DNA of 33,811 nt from Fibrobacter sp. (lineage in GTDB: Bacteria > Fibrobacterota > Fibrobacteria > Fibrobacterales > Fibrobacteraceae), in the NCBI GenBank assembly GCA_024398875.1, contig JAKSIJ010000020.1, positions 1-33,811 on the forward strand. Direction: 5' to 3'. The notes under the pieces are model-generated. The model saw only the letters and a list, made by a program, of their open reading frames with translations. It made no database searches and had not been told where the DNA came from. The translations under genes were made by a program, and so were the position numbers. Shown piece by piece: positions 1 to 7,128 of this stretch; position 1 is the stretch's first letter, and every line of letters starts with the position of its first letter.

Positions 1-1211
1 TTGTCTTCTTTCGCGGCCAGCAAGAGATACTTGCAGAGGCTTACCTGATTGAAACCGAGAAGGGCGTTGGCGGTTTTGAGAAGTTCCAGCGGCTCCCGAT
101 TTTCAGGCTTGGCGTAGGGAATGAACTGCTCGCTCCCGAGGGCAAGGCACAGCGGATGAACTCCCGCGGCATCTACCGCATGTACGGCGTGTACCCCAGG
201 CAGGCTTGCAGGCACCATGGGTTTTGTGGTTTGATGGATGAAGCTTCCGAAAAGCGTGTCTTCTTGCGGAGGGCGGCCTACGACAGTGAAGGGGAAGATG
301 GCGTCTTTTTTGGCGAGCACTTTCTTCACTTTCAGGTAGGGATACTGATGTTTTCCGGAGTAGTAGCCGATGTGGTCGCCGAAAGGTCCCTCCGGCTTCA
401 AATCAGGCGCCACCTCGCCGAGAATCACGAAATCTGCATCGCTAGAGACGACGTAGCCCTCGTGCATAAAGTAGCGGAACCGCCGACCAGAAAGCATGCC
501 CGCGAATACAAGCTCGGAGAGATTCTCCGGCATGGGCATGACGGAGGCGATGGTGTGGGCAGGAGAGCCGCCCAAGAAGATGCTCACCTTTAGCGGGCGG
601 CCTTCTTCAATGGCCTTCTGGTGATGCTTTGCGATGTCCCGCTTAATCTGATAGTGGAGCCCGCATTCGCTCGCGGTGGCGTAGTCGTTCCCGGAAATCT
701 GAATGCGGTACATCCCCAAGTTGGTTTCGAGAATGCTTGCCGATTCGCTAGGCCTGCTGGCGACTTGCGGAAGCGTTAGGAATGCGCCGCCGTCTTCGGG
801 CCAGCATACCAGTTGCGGCAAATCTGCGAGGCTGCATTCCTCAAAATCATTGATGCAGCCGGAGCGCTTGGGAAGGGCTCTCCAACCTGCCGTTGCTGCT
901 GTCCACAATTTTTTGACGGAAGCCTGCTTGAAAAACTGTGCAGGGTTGGACTTGAACAGCACCGCCGTCTTTGTAGCTTCTATTGTGTCGCGAAATAAAA
1001 AGTCCAGCCGTTCCTGGCTGCCAAAGATGTTTGCTGCCGCAGGGAATTTGGAACCCTTGACTTTCTCGAAAAGCAGGGCGGGCCCGTTGTGTGCGAAAGC
1101 TTCCCTCGCAATCGTTGGCATTTCCAGATAGGGATCCACCTCTTCGCGGATGCGCAAAAGCATGCCCGCTTTTTCTAAATCCAGCAGGGCGTCTTTGAGG
1201 GACTTGTACAT
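1..1211 (-). CDS. ubiD: UbiD-family prFMN-dependent decarboxylase, 3'-truncated by window edge
   Basis: I translated the minus strand from ATG at 1211; 403 codons are open to the window edge, so the C-terminus is missing. The product reads MYKSLKDALLDLEKAGMLLR at its start. It contains the family hallmarks SGNDYATASECGLHYQI (prFMN/metal region), IFLGGSPAHTIASVMPMPE and EGPFGDHIGYYS, which carry the conserved Asn, Glu and Asp positions of UbiD enzymes. UbiD enzymes decarboxylate aromatic or unsaturated acids using prenylated FMN made by UbiX, typically in ubiquinone or futalosine-type menaquinone synthesis. Which substrate applies here cannot be told; a menaquinone role (MqnL-like) is inference. 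It lies 28 bases downstream of the SRPBCC gene on the same strand, so the two are probably co-transcribed. Full-length members are usually 480-610 residues. No strong Shine-Dalgarno is visible. Confidence 0.9.
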   Translation of the reverse strand, partial: MYKSLKDALLDLEKAGMLLRIREEVDPYLEMPTIAREAFAHNGPALLFEKVKGSKFPAAANIFGSQERLDFLFRDTIEATKTAVLFKSNPAQFFKQASVKKLWTAATAGWRALPKRSGCINDFEECSLADLPQLVCWPEDGGAFLTLPQVASRPSESASILETNLGMYRIQISGNDYATASECGLHYQIKRDIAKHHQKAIEEGRPLKVSIFLGGSPAHTIASVMPMPENLSELVFAGMLSGRRFRYFMHEGYVVSSDADFVILGEVAPDLKPEGPFGDHIGYYSGKHQYPYLKVKKVLAKKDAIFPFTVVGRPPQEDTLFGSFIHQTTKPMVPASLPGVHAVHAVDAAGVHPLCLALGSEQFIPYAKPENREPLELLKTANALLGFNQVSLCKYLLLAAKED

Positions 1212-1239
1212 AAATGCCCGAAATGAGTTTTTGGCGCTC

Positions 1240-1734
1240 TTAACCTGCGGTAGCGCTTTCTTCCAGTGCCTCGAAGGCCTGGGTCTTTTTCTGGGATTCC
1301 ACTGCCAGCATCACGTTGCGAGTGTCCTGGCGGGCAAAAATGCCGTAGACAATGCTTGTCTTGCCGACAATTTCTGCAAACTCTTCTTCAGAGATATCCA
1401 CAAAACCCTGGAAAGACATTTCGTCTTGGCAGACGGTCATGGAGTCCTGAGCAGAGAAAGAATGCTTGGCAGTAAATCCGCGGAAGGGGCCCTTGTCCAA
1501 GCGCACGGTAATCTGATTGTCGGCGGCGGAACTGATAATCCCTGTCCAGTTGATTCGCTTGAAACCCACCAGAATATGGTACTTGATGATTGACCCGGCC
1601 GTAAGTTCGCTCGGAAGCGTGTAGTGAAGAATGGGAGACCCATCCACCTTGAGGTTCATGGGGGCATACCGGAGAGTTTCCATAAAGTTCGAAAGGGAGA
1701 ACTCTTGCCAGGATGTTTGACTCAGTTGTACCAT
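1240..1734 (-). CDS. SRPBCC (START-like) domain protein, COG4276-like
   Basis: A 164-residue protein. I chose ATG at 1734 because GGAAAG sits four bases upstream (GGAAAGAAGTATG); an upstream in-frame ATG at 1815 would add a Pro/Leu-rich stretch with no ribosome site. The pattern of an N-terminal Phe-Leu segment, LRYAPMNLKV, a central IIKYHILVGFKRINWTGII, then LDKGPFRGFTAKHSF and a late aromatic FQGF matches the SRPBCC hydrophobic-ligand fold often annotated as cyclase/dehydrase or ligand-binding SRPBCC protein. No catalytic residue can be assigned. It precedes ubiD by 28 bases, which would fit handling of a lipophilic ligand, but that link is inference. No signal peptide or membrane segment is seen. 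Confidence 0.72.
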   Translation of the reverse strand: MVQLSQTSWQEFSLSNFMETLRYAPMNLKVDGSPILHYTLPSELTAGSIIKYHILVGFKRINWTGIISSAADNQITVRLDKGPFRGFTAKHSFSAQDSMTVCQDEMSFQGFVDISEEEFAEIVGKTSIVYGIFARQDTRNVMLAVESQKKTQAFEALEESATAG

Positions 1735-1879
1735 ACTTCTTTCCAAATTTAGAATAAAAGGCGAAAATAAGGGCAAAAAAAGAGGGGAAACCGGGAAAAG
1801 GGGAGGGCGAGGCATGGAATGGGTGTGCTAACAGGTTGATGGATAAGGAGTTCTAGAAAAGGATTTTTGCGAACTTTTG

Positions 1880-1897
1880 TGTAAAATATTATTTACA
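1880..1897. promoter_or_regulatory. Palindromic operator-like site TGTAAA-N6-TTTACA
   Basis: Perfect 6-bp half sites separated by six AT bases (TGTAAA at 1880-1885, TTTACA at 1892-1897). The shape suits a dimeric helix-turn-helix regulator. It is about 145 bases upstream of the SRPBCC start and about 200 bases upstream of mraZ, so either gene could be the target. No regulator can be named. Confidence 0.35.
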
Positions 1898-1928
1898 TAA
1901 AAGTGCGGAATAAGGAGGCGAAACTCTC

Positions 1929-2011
1929 GTGGGTTCGCTAACTTGTTGAGTTTCAACGAGTTGGGTGCGGCGTTCCTGCGTCGGAGACCTGAGCCCACAC
2001 GTCCACCCCAA
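1929..2011. other. Structured intergenic element, possible small RNA or dispersed repeat
   Basis: A 10-bp hairpin (1940-1949 with 1953-1962, one G-T wobble, loop GTT) is enclosed by a GTGGG/CCCAC pairing (1929-1933 with 1994-1998). An alternative TTGGG/CCCAA pairing (1961-1965 with 2007-2011) competes with it. The stretch is clearly more GC-rich than its AT-rich flanks. No U-tract follows on either strand, so it is not a standard terminator. It resembles an intergenic repeat or a structured RNA, but I cannot assign a family. Confidence 0.35.
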
Positions 2012-2030
2012 CAAAATTATAAGAAATTCC

Positions 2031-2059
2031 TTGATAAAAGTGGGGAAAAGTGGTATATT
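2031..2059 (+). promoter_or_regulatory. Sigma70-type promoter of the dcw operon (PmraZ)
   Basis: TTGATA at 2031-2036 and TATATT at 2054-2059 are separated by exactly 17 bases, close to the sigma70 consensus. The predicted start of transcription is near 2066, giving a leader of about 29 bases before mraZ. Two MraZ-type boxes occupy the spacer and two lie just past the start point. Confidence 0.75.
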
Positions 2060-2084
2060 TGTAAGGTGTTGTGGTAAAATGTGG
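2037..2084 (+). promoter_or_regulatory. Four MraZ-type boxes in two phased pairs
   Basis: The core GTGG occurs at 2040-2043, 2050-2053, 2071-2074 and 2081-2084. Pair one reads AAAGTGG at 2037-2043 and 2047-2053; pair two reads TTGTGG at 2069-2074 and AATGTGG at 2078-2084. Spacing inside each pair is exactly 10 bases and the pairs are 21 bases apart, so all four face the same side of the helix. GTG-containing direct repeats upstream of mraZ are the known binding sites of MraZ. Placement over the promoter spacer and start point implies autorepression (inference). Confidence 0.7.
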
Positions 2085-2094
2085 TAAATAATCT

Positions 2095-2571
2095 ATGGAT
2101 TTTTCGTCTTTCATAGGACAAGCCAAGACGGCTATCGACGGCAAGGGAAGGTCTGCCTTCCCCAGGGAGTTCCGTCGTCAGCTGACGGCTGCCGAGGGGA
2201 CTGAGTTCGTGGTCACTTGTGGCCCGGATCATACTCTCCGGTTGTATGTCCTGCCTGAATACGAGAAGTTCATGGCGGAATTGGATTCTATTCCTGACCG
2301 CCGTCAAACCGAAATATTCCGGAAGCAGCTGTCCGCTACCTTGGTAGAATTGGATGGCCAGAACCGCATTTTACTCCCCAAGAAATTGATGGAGTTTGCT
2401 GGTCTCAAGGGCGATGTGCTCTATGTGCCTGCGCGCGGCAAGTCTCTGGAATTGTGGAACCCCGAAAGATTTGATGCCCAGTTCGGCCTTACGACCGATG
2501 AAGCTACGACTGCTTTCGATGAGATGTTCTACGGCAAAGGTTTGACGGAGGGTCCCGATGGAACCAAGTAG
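2095..2571 (+). CDS. mraZ: Transcriptional regulator MraZ
   Basis: A 158-residue protein with two tandem SpoVT/AbrB-like half domains. Each carries the MraZ signature: DGKGR at residues 15-19 followed by SAFPREFR, and DGQNR at 87-91 followed by ILLPKKL. MraZ is a nucleoid-associated, DNA-binding regulator that forms ring-shaped oligomers and represses its own dcw operon by binding GTG-type direct repeats; four such repeats overlap the promoter upstream. It is the first gene of the cluster and its end overlaps rsmH by 14 bases. The start ATG at 2095 lacks a good Shine-Dalgarno, but no better start exists in frame. The length is slightly above the 140-150 typical for the family. Confidence 0.95.
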   Translation: MDFSSFIGQAKTAIDGKGRSAFPREFRRQLTAAEGTEFVVTCGPDHTLRLYVLPEYEKFMAELDSIPDRRQTEIFRKQLSATLVELDGQNRILLPKKLMEFAGLKGDVLYVPARGKSLELWNPERFDAQFGLTTDEATTAFDEMFYGKGLTEGPDGTK

Positions 2572-3517
2572 TTTCTATCACGACCCCGTGATGCTCCAGG
2601 AATGCCTGGAAGCCCTTTGTCTAAAGCCTGAAGGAATTTTTGCGGACTGCACCCTTGGCGGTGGCGGTCACTCTTTTGCTATTGCAAATAAATTAAGCAG
2701 CGCGGGAACGCTTCATGCCTTTGACCGCGACGAAGATGCAATTGCTTTTGCCACAAAACGCATGTCCACGATTCCTGCAGAAAAAATGCCGAAGTTCATT
2801 GTTCATCCTGTTCCTTTTGGCGAACTGGGAAATGAAATTCCGGCGAATACGTTGGATGGAATTCTCTACGATTTGGGAATCAGCAGCCATCAGGTGGATG
2901 ATTCCAGCCGCGGCTTCACGTTTGTGGGCAATAACCCGCTGGATTTGCGCATGGACCGCCGCGAAAGCGTCAGTGCTCAGGAATGGCTTCGTAGCGTCAG
3001 CGCCGACGACTTGACTGCGGCTCTTCGGAAGAATGCGGATATGGACCGCGCTTTCAAACTGGCGACCCGCATGGTGGAAATGGCGGCAAGTACCGCTGCG
3101 GAAGGTCGCGATATTCTGCCCGATGATTTAAAGCAGATTGTGGAATCCGTTTTCCCGGATAAGCGTCGTGAAGTGAACGGACTTTTGGCTCGCGTTTTCC
3201 AGGCCATCCGCATGGAAGTGAACGGGGAACTGGCTCAGATTGAGACTAGCCTGCGCGCTGCTGTGGATTGCTTGAAGATTGGTGGCCGCCTGGTGGTCAT
3301 GAGTTACCATTCTGTGGAAGATCGCTGCGTTAAAGACACGGCCGCAGAATTTGAGAAGGCCTGCATTTGCCCGGAACACATGCCGGTTTGCACTTGCGGC
3401 GGAAACCATCAACGTTTGAAGAAGGTGATCCGGAAACCCATTCTGCCTTCGGTTGAAGAAATTGCCCGTAATTCGCGGGCTCGGTCTGCAAAGTTAAGGA
3501 TATACGAACGCGTATGA
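2558..3517 (+). CDS. rsmH: 16S rRNA (cytosine(1402)-N4)-methyltransferase RsmH
   Basis: A 319-residue SAM-dependent methyltransferase (MraW family) that methylates N4 of C1402 in the ribosomal P site. Visible motifs are the substrate entry HDPVML, the SAM-binding CTLGGGGHS near residues 31-39, the DLGISSHQVDD loop, NNPLDLRMD, the VMSYHSVEDR segment and the C-terminal RNSRARSAKLRIYER. A Cys-rich stretch (CICPEHMPVCTCGG) sits before the C-terminus, as in many homologues. GGAGGG precedes the ATG at 2558, inside the end of mraZ. The stop overlaps the ftsL start as ATGA, so translation is probably coupled. Confidence 0.97.
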   Translation: MEPSSFYHDPVMLQECLEALCLKPEGIFADCTLGGGGHSFAIANKLSSAGTLHAFDRDEDAIAFATKRMSTIPAEKMPKFIVHPVPFGELGNEIPANTLDGILYDLGISSHQVDDSSRGFTFVGNNPLDLRMDRRESVSAQEWLRSVSADDLTAALRKNADMDRAFKLATRMVEMAASTAAEGRDILPDDLKQIVESVFPDKRREVNGLLARVFQAIRMEVNGELAQIETSLRAAVDCLKIGGRLVVMSYHSVEDRCVKDTAAEFEKACICPEHMPVCTCGGNHQRLKKVIRKPILPSVEEIARNSRARSAKLRIYERV

Positions 3518-3828
3518 GTGCATTAGAAAAAATTCGTATGTCTACTATGAATGTGTCCATCACCAAGGTGGTGGTGGTTGCCGTTCTTATTGCGGGCATT
3601 TTCTGCATTCTTCCGCTGTACCTGCAGAATCGCGTGAACAGCCTTTATGATGAATCTCATAAGCTTTCCGAGAAGGTTGTCAACCTTCAGCGCGATGCCA
3701 TGCTGATGGAATTGCAAATCAATCAGTTGTCTTCTCTGGAAAACCTGACGGAATTTGCGGAACAGGCGGAACTTGGCCTCAATGGCCTTCCGGTAAAAGT
3801 CATGAAGATGGGAGGGGCCAATGAATAA
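3514..3828 (+). CDS. ftsL: FtsL-like bitopic cell division protein
   Basis: A 104-residue protein with a short basic N-terminus, one membrane segment (VVVVAVLIAGIFCILPLYL, about residues 19-37) and a periplasmic heptad-rich coiled coil (about 45-85), the FtsL/DivIC architecture. FtsL recruits FtsB and FtsQ and activates the FtsW-FtsI septal synthase. Sequence identity in this family is always low, so the call rests on architecture and on the position between rsmH and ftsI. It starts inside the rsmH stop (ATGA) and overlaps ftsI by 8 bases. A second in-frame ATG (3538) could serve as an alternative start. Confidence 0.85.
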   Translation: MSALEKIRMSTMNVSITKVVVVAVLIAGIFCILPLYLQNRVNSLYDESHKLSEKVVNLQRDAMLMELQINQLSSLENLTEFAEQAELGLNGLPVKVMKMGGANE

Positions 3829-5713
3829 GTTTCAGTTGGAACCTTTGGCCTTCTTGAAGTGGCTTGTGTTGAGCCTTGTGGCGGTTCTTGCTTTGCAGAC
3901 ATTCAACATCCAGATTCTGAATCAGGGAATGTATCAGGCAAAGACCAAGAGCATGGTGACTCACGCCAAGAACACTTATGCGGAACGTGGGCAGATTATG
4001 GACCGCAATGGCGTTGTCCTAGCGGATAACTATAAGGATACTTCCAACAGATCTCTGGGATATAGCCGTTTGTTCTTGCAGGGAAAACTTGCCTCCCAGA
4101 TTGTAGGAAAGCTGGATTATAGCGGCCATGGCAACATGGGTATGGAACGCATTTTTGACACCCGCTTGAGTGGAAGTGAAGGCTATCGTGTGAGTGTTCA
4201 GGATGCGCGCCGTCGTGAAATCTATAGTCGCTCGGAAGATGTGACTTTAGCGGAACCGGGCAAGAATTTGGTGCTGACCATTGACCGCAATATGCAGGAA
4301 GTGGTGGAAAAGTCTTTGAAAGATGGCGTTGTGGAGTTTAACGCTAAGAGTGCTAGCGCTGTAGTGGTGGATCCATACACAGGTGAAATCCTTGCTATGG
4401 CCAGTTACCCCACGTTTGATCCCAATTCCAAGAGCCAGGGCGTTGGTCGCATGGCAAAGAATGAAATTGTGGCATTGTCTTACGAACCGGGCTCTACTTT
4501 CAAGGTGGTGACGGCAGCTGCTGCTCTTGAAAATAACGTAGTTGATACGAATAGGGTGTTTCCTAATGAAGGTAAAAGCTGGAAGTGGAATCCCAGAGCT
4601 AGTGCCATTCATGATACCCATGAATATGGGGATATGAATATGCCCGAAGCAATGGTTCAATCTTCCAATATTGTTTTTGCAAAGATTGCTGCAGAAGTGG
4701 GGAGTGAAAAACTTTATCGCATGGCACGCAACTTTGGCCTTGGTATGAAAACGTCCGAGTATTTCTATGGTGAAGAATCGGGAATGCTGAAAGACCCCTA
4801 TATGCTTTCCGCTAATAGTGGAAGTGATTTGCGTTCTATGGGCTTTGGGCATGCAGTAATGGTGACTCCCATCCAGATGGTGATGGCCTATTCTGCTATT
4901 GCAAATGGCGGAAAACTGATGGAGCCTATGATTGTGAAGGAATGGCGTGATGCGGATGGTTCTTTGGTGGAAAAGAAGGAACCTGTGGAAATTCGTCGTG
5001 TGGTGAGTGAATCTACGGCTGCAAAAATTCGTGCAATGCTCAATCGCGTGGTGAATAGCGGAACCGCAAAGCAGGTTGCCAGCAAGAAATTGCCGGATGT
5101 AATTTTTGGCGGAAAAACCGGTACTGCGGAAAAGTACAATCAAGAGACCGGTTCCTATGACCATAATTCTCAAGTGGCGTCCTTCATCGGTCTCGCTCCT
5201 GTTGAAAATGCCCGTTATGTGTGCATGGTGCTGGTGGATGACCCTCAAGGGAAGCATGTGGGTGGTGTTACGGCAGGCCCTATCTTCCGTCGCATTATGG
5301 AAGGCATCTACTACCATCCGGAACTTTCTCCGCTGACGCATAATTTGGCCCAAGTGCAAGGAAAAAATTCCTGCGATATGGATTTTGTGGGCATGACAGT
5401 GGATGCCGCAAAGCGTGTTGCTGCTGAGAGAAATTGCGCGGTGAATTTCTCGGGGAATGGCGACCGCGTGATTTCAGAACGGGTGGATATGCCGGATTCT
5501 ATAGGAAAGACTTTGATGCTTGGCAATGCGGTGGCTTCTAAAATGCCTGATTTGAAGGGCCTTTCTTTGAAAGATGCTATGGAAATTTTAGGGAACATCC
5601 GCGTGAATGTGGAATATACAGGTAAAGGTCGAGTGGTTGCGCAATTCCCAAAAGCTGAGGAAGACCTGAAGAAAGGTGCAATTTGCAAACTCACCCTGAA
5701 GGAGAAAGGCTAA
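3821..5713 (+). CDS. ftsI: Septal peptidoglycan transpeptidase FtsI (PBP3) with PASTA-like C-terminus
   Basis: A 630-residue class B penicillin-binding protein. A single N-terminal membrane anchor lies at about residues 11-30, followed by the dimerisation/pedestal domain beginning with AERGQIMDRNGVVLA. The transpeptidase triads are complete: the nucleophile in PGSTFK (S225-K228), SSN (281-283) and KTGT (432-435). After residue 520 come one degenerate and one better PASTA-like repeat (MPDLKGLSLKDAMEILGNIR), more typical of Spo0VD/PBP2x-like proteins than of enterobacterial FtsI. It cross-links septal peptidoglycan with FtsW. It overlaps ftsL by 8 bases and shares one base with murE (TAATG). 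It is slightly longer than usual because of the PASTA tail. Confidence 0.96.
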   Translation: MNKFQLEPLAFLKWLVLSLVAVLALQTFNIQILNQGMYQAKTKSMVTHAKNTYAERGQIMDRNGVVLADNYKDTSNRSLGYSRLFLQGKLASQIVGKLDYSGHGNMGMERIFDTRLSGSEGYRVSVQDARRREIYSRSEDVTLAEPGKNLVLTIDRNMQEVVEKSLKDGVVEFNAKSASAVVVDPYTGEILAMASYPTFDPNSKSQGVGRMAKNEIVALSYEPGSTFKVVTAAAALENNVVDTNRVFPNEGKSWKWNPRASAIHDTHEYGDMNMPEAMVQSSNIVFAKIAAEVGSEKLYRMARNFGLGMKTSEYFYGEESGMLKDPYMLSANSGSDLRSMGFGHAVMVTPIQMVMAYSAIANGGKLMEPMIVKEWRDADGSLVEKKEPVEIRRVVSESTAAKIRAMLNRVVNSGTAKQVASKKLPDVIFGGKTGTAEKYNQETGSYDHNSQVASFIGLAPVENARYVCMVLVDDPQGKHVGGVTAGPIFRRIMEGIYYHPELSPLTHNLAQVQGKNSCDMDFVGMTVDAAKRVAAERNCAVNFSGNGDRVISERVDMPDSIGKTLMLGNAVASKMPDLKGLSLKDAMEILGNIRVNVEYTGKGRVVAQFPKAEEDLKKGAICKLTLKEKG

Positions 5714-7128
5714 TGATTTCTGAAGGACTTTTGAAGAATCTGGCTGTTCAGGGATTGTGCGATGATTCTCGCCGCGTGAAGACTGGAGATTTATTTTTCT
5801 CCATGCCTACTGCTGATTTTGAAATTTTTGCAAAGACGGCTTTGGCCGCGGGCGCCGTTGCCATTGTAGGGGAGGCTCCTGCTCCTGAAGGAATGGCTTC
5901 CAAGTGGATTCAGGTGGCAGATGTAAAGGCTGCCCGTTTGGAAGCGGCGAAGATATTCTACAGGGATCCTTTTGGCAAACTTACGGTTCACGCAGTAACG
6001 GGAACCAATGGCAAAACTACTAGCGCATTCTTGATGAATGAAATGTTGACGGCAGCCGGCCATAAGACGGCTCTTCTAGGGACCATCAAAAATAAGATTG
6101 GGGAAGAATCTACCCCAGCCACACTCACAACACCCGGTCTCCTGGATTTGTTTGCTTTTGGTGCTCGCGCTCTTGAATTGGGTTGCACGGATTTGGTGAT
6201 GGAAACATCCTCCCATTCCCTCCATCAAGGCCGTGTTGCGGGAATCCGTTTCCGTAGCGGCCTTTTCAGCAATTTGACTCAGGACCATCTGGATTATCAC
6301 AAAACCATGGACGCCTATTTTGAAGCGAAGAAACTTTTGTTTACGCGCTACTTGGCGGACGATGGTGTAGCAGTCATTAACATTGATGATAGCTATGGTG
6401 AAAAACTTTTTGATTCTCTGAATGGTCATAAAGTAGCAGTTTCTCGCTTGGGCAAGGAAAAAGCGGATATTCGCCCTCAGGGAACTGTGGTAAATACGGA
6501 AGATGGTCTGAAATTTACCCTTCCCATGGTTGCTGCAGATGCTTTTGAAACTCCGCTATGTGGCGATTTCAATGTGGACAATGTGCTTTTGGTTTTGGGT
6601 TGGGCTCACAGCATTGGCGTTCCGGAAACCGCTATTCGGAAGGCGTTGGCTACAGTTCGCGTTCCGGGGCGTTTTGAAAAAGTCTGGAACAAGAATGGAA
6701 AGCATGTGATTGTGGATTATGCGCATACGCCCGATGCGTTGGAACGCGTGTTGAATACGGCTCGCAGCCTTTGCCGCGGTACCCTTAGTGTGGTATTTGG
6801 CTGTGGTGGCGATCGCGATAGGACAAAGCGCCCCATCATGGGTGATATCGCAGAACGCATGGCTGATAAGGCTTGGCTCACCTCTGATAATCCCCGCACG
6901 GAAAATCCGGCAGATATTATCAAGGATGTGCTTGCTGGAATGAAGACGGACAAGTTTGAAGTGGAAGAAAATCGTGCAATCGCCATTCAGCGTGCGTGTG
7001 CTGCATTGAAGGATGGCGATTGGTTGGTCATTGCCGGTAAAGGCCATGAGGACTATCAGATTATCGGCAAGACGAAACATCATTTTGACGACCGCGAAGA
7101 AGCGGTGAAGGCAATGGAAAAATGCTGA
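5713..7128 (+). CDS. murE: UDP-MurNAc-L-Ala-D-Glu:meso-diaminopimelate ligase MurE
   Basis: A 471-residue Mur ligase that adds the third amino acid of the stem peptide, using ATP. I place the start at ATG 5713, which overlaps the ftsI stop as TAATG and has AAGGAG eight bases upstream; an earlier in-frame ATG (5683) lies inside ftsI with no ribosome site. Motifs: ATP loop GTNGKTT, the carbamoylated-Lys segment YFEAKKLLF, YAHTPDALE, and DNPRTENP. The DNPR form is the specificity motif for meso-diaminopimelate rather than lysine, consistent with a Gram-negative wall. It overlaps murF by 7 bases. Confidence 0.97.
   Translation: MISEGLLKNLAVQGLCDDSRRVKTGDLFFSMPTADFEIFAKTALAAGAVAIVGEAPAPEGMASKWIQVADVKAARLEAAKIFYRDPFGKLTVHAVTGTNGKTTSAFLMNEMLTAAGHKTALLGTIKNKIGEESTPATLTTPGLLDLFAFGARALELGCTDLVMETSSHSLHQGRVAGIRFRSGLFSNLTQDHLDYHKTMDAYFEAKKLLFTRYLADDGVAVINIDDSYGEKLFDSLNGHKVAVSRLGKEKADIRPQGTVVNTEDGLKFTLPMVAADAFETPLCGDFNVDNVLLVLGWAHSIGVPETAIRKALATVRVPGRFEKVWNKNGKHVIVDYAHTPDALERVLNTARSLCRGTLSVVFGCGGDRDRTKRPIMGDIAERMADKAWLTSDNPRTENPADIIKDVLAGMKTDKFEVEENRAIAIQRACAALKDGDWLVIAGKGHEDYQIIGKTKHHFDDREEAVKAMEKC

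Larger units (their letters stand above)
1735..2094. other. Divergent intergenic region upstream of mraZ
   Basis: A 360-base gene-free stretch between the leftward SRPBCC gene and rightward mraZ. It holds a TGTAAA-N6-TTTACA palindrome (1880-1897), a 10-bp stem with a 3-base loop (1940-1962), wider pairing potential between 1929 and 2011, and the mraZ promoter with MraZ-type boxes (2031-2084). I found no convincing coding potential: the short open frames here lack ribosome sites. Confidence 0.7.

Noticed and set aside
156-1131. Plus-strand open frames at the left edge
   Set aside because: The minus strand here encodes a clear UbiD protein through its conserved motifs, so the plus frames are shadows.
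1940-1962. Intrinsic terminator in the mraZ upstream region
   Set aside because: The stem is good, but no T-tract follows on either strand.
1953-2307. Short minus-strand open frames overlapping the mraZ promoter
   Set aside because: No ribosome site, and they run through the promoter and mraZ itself.
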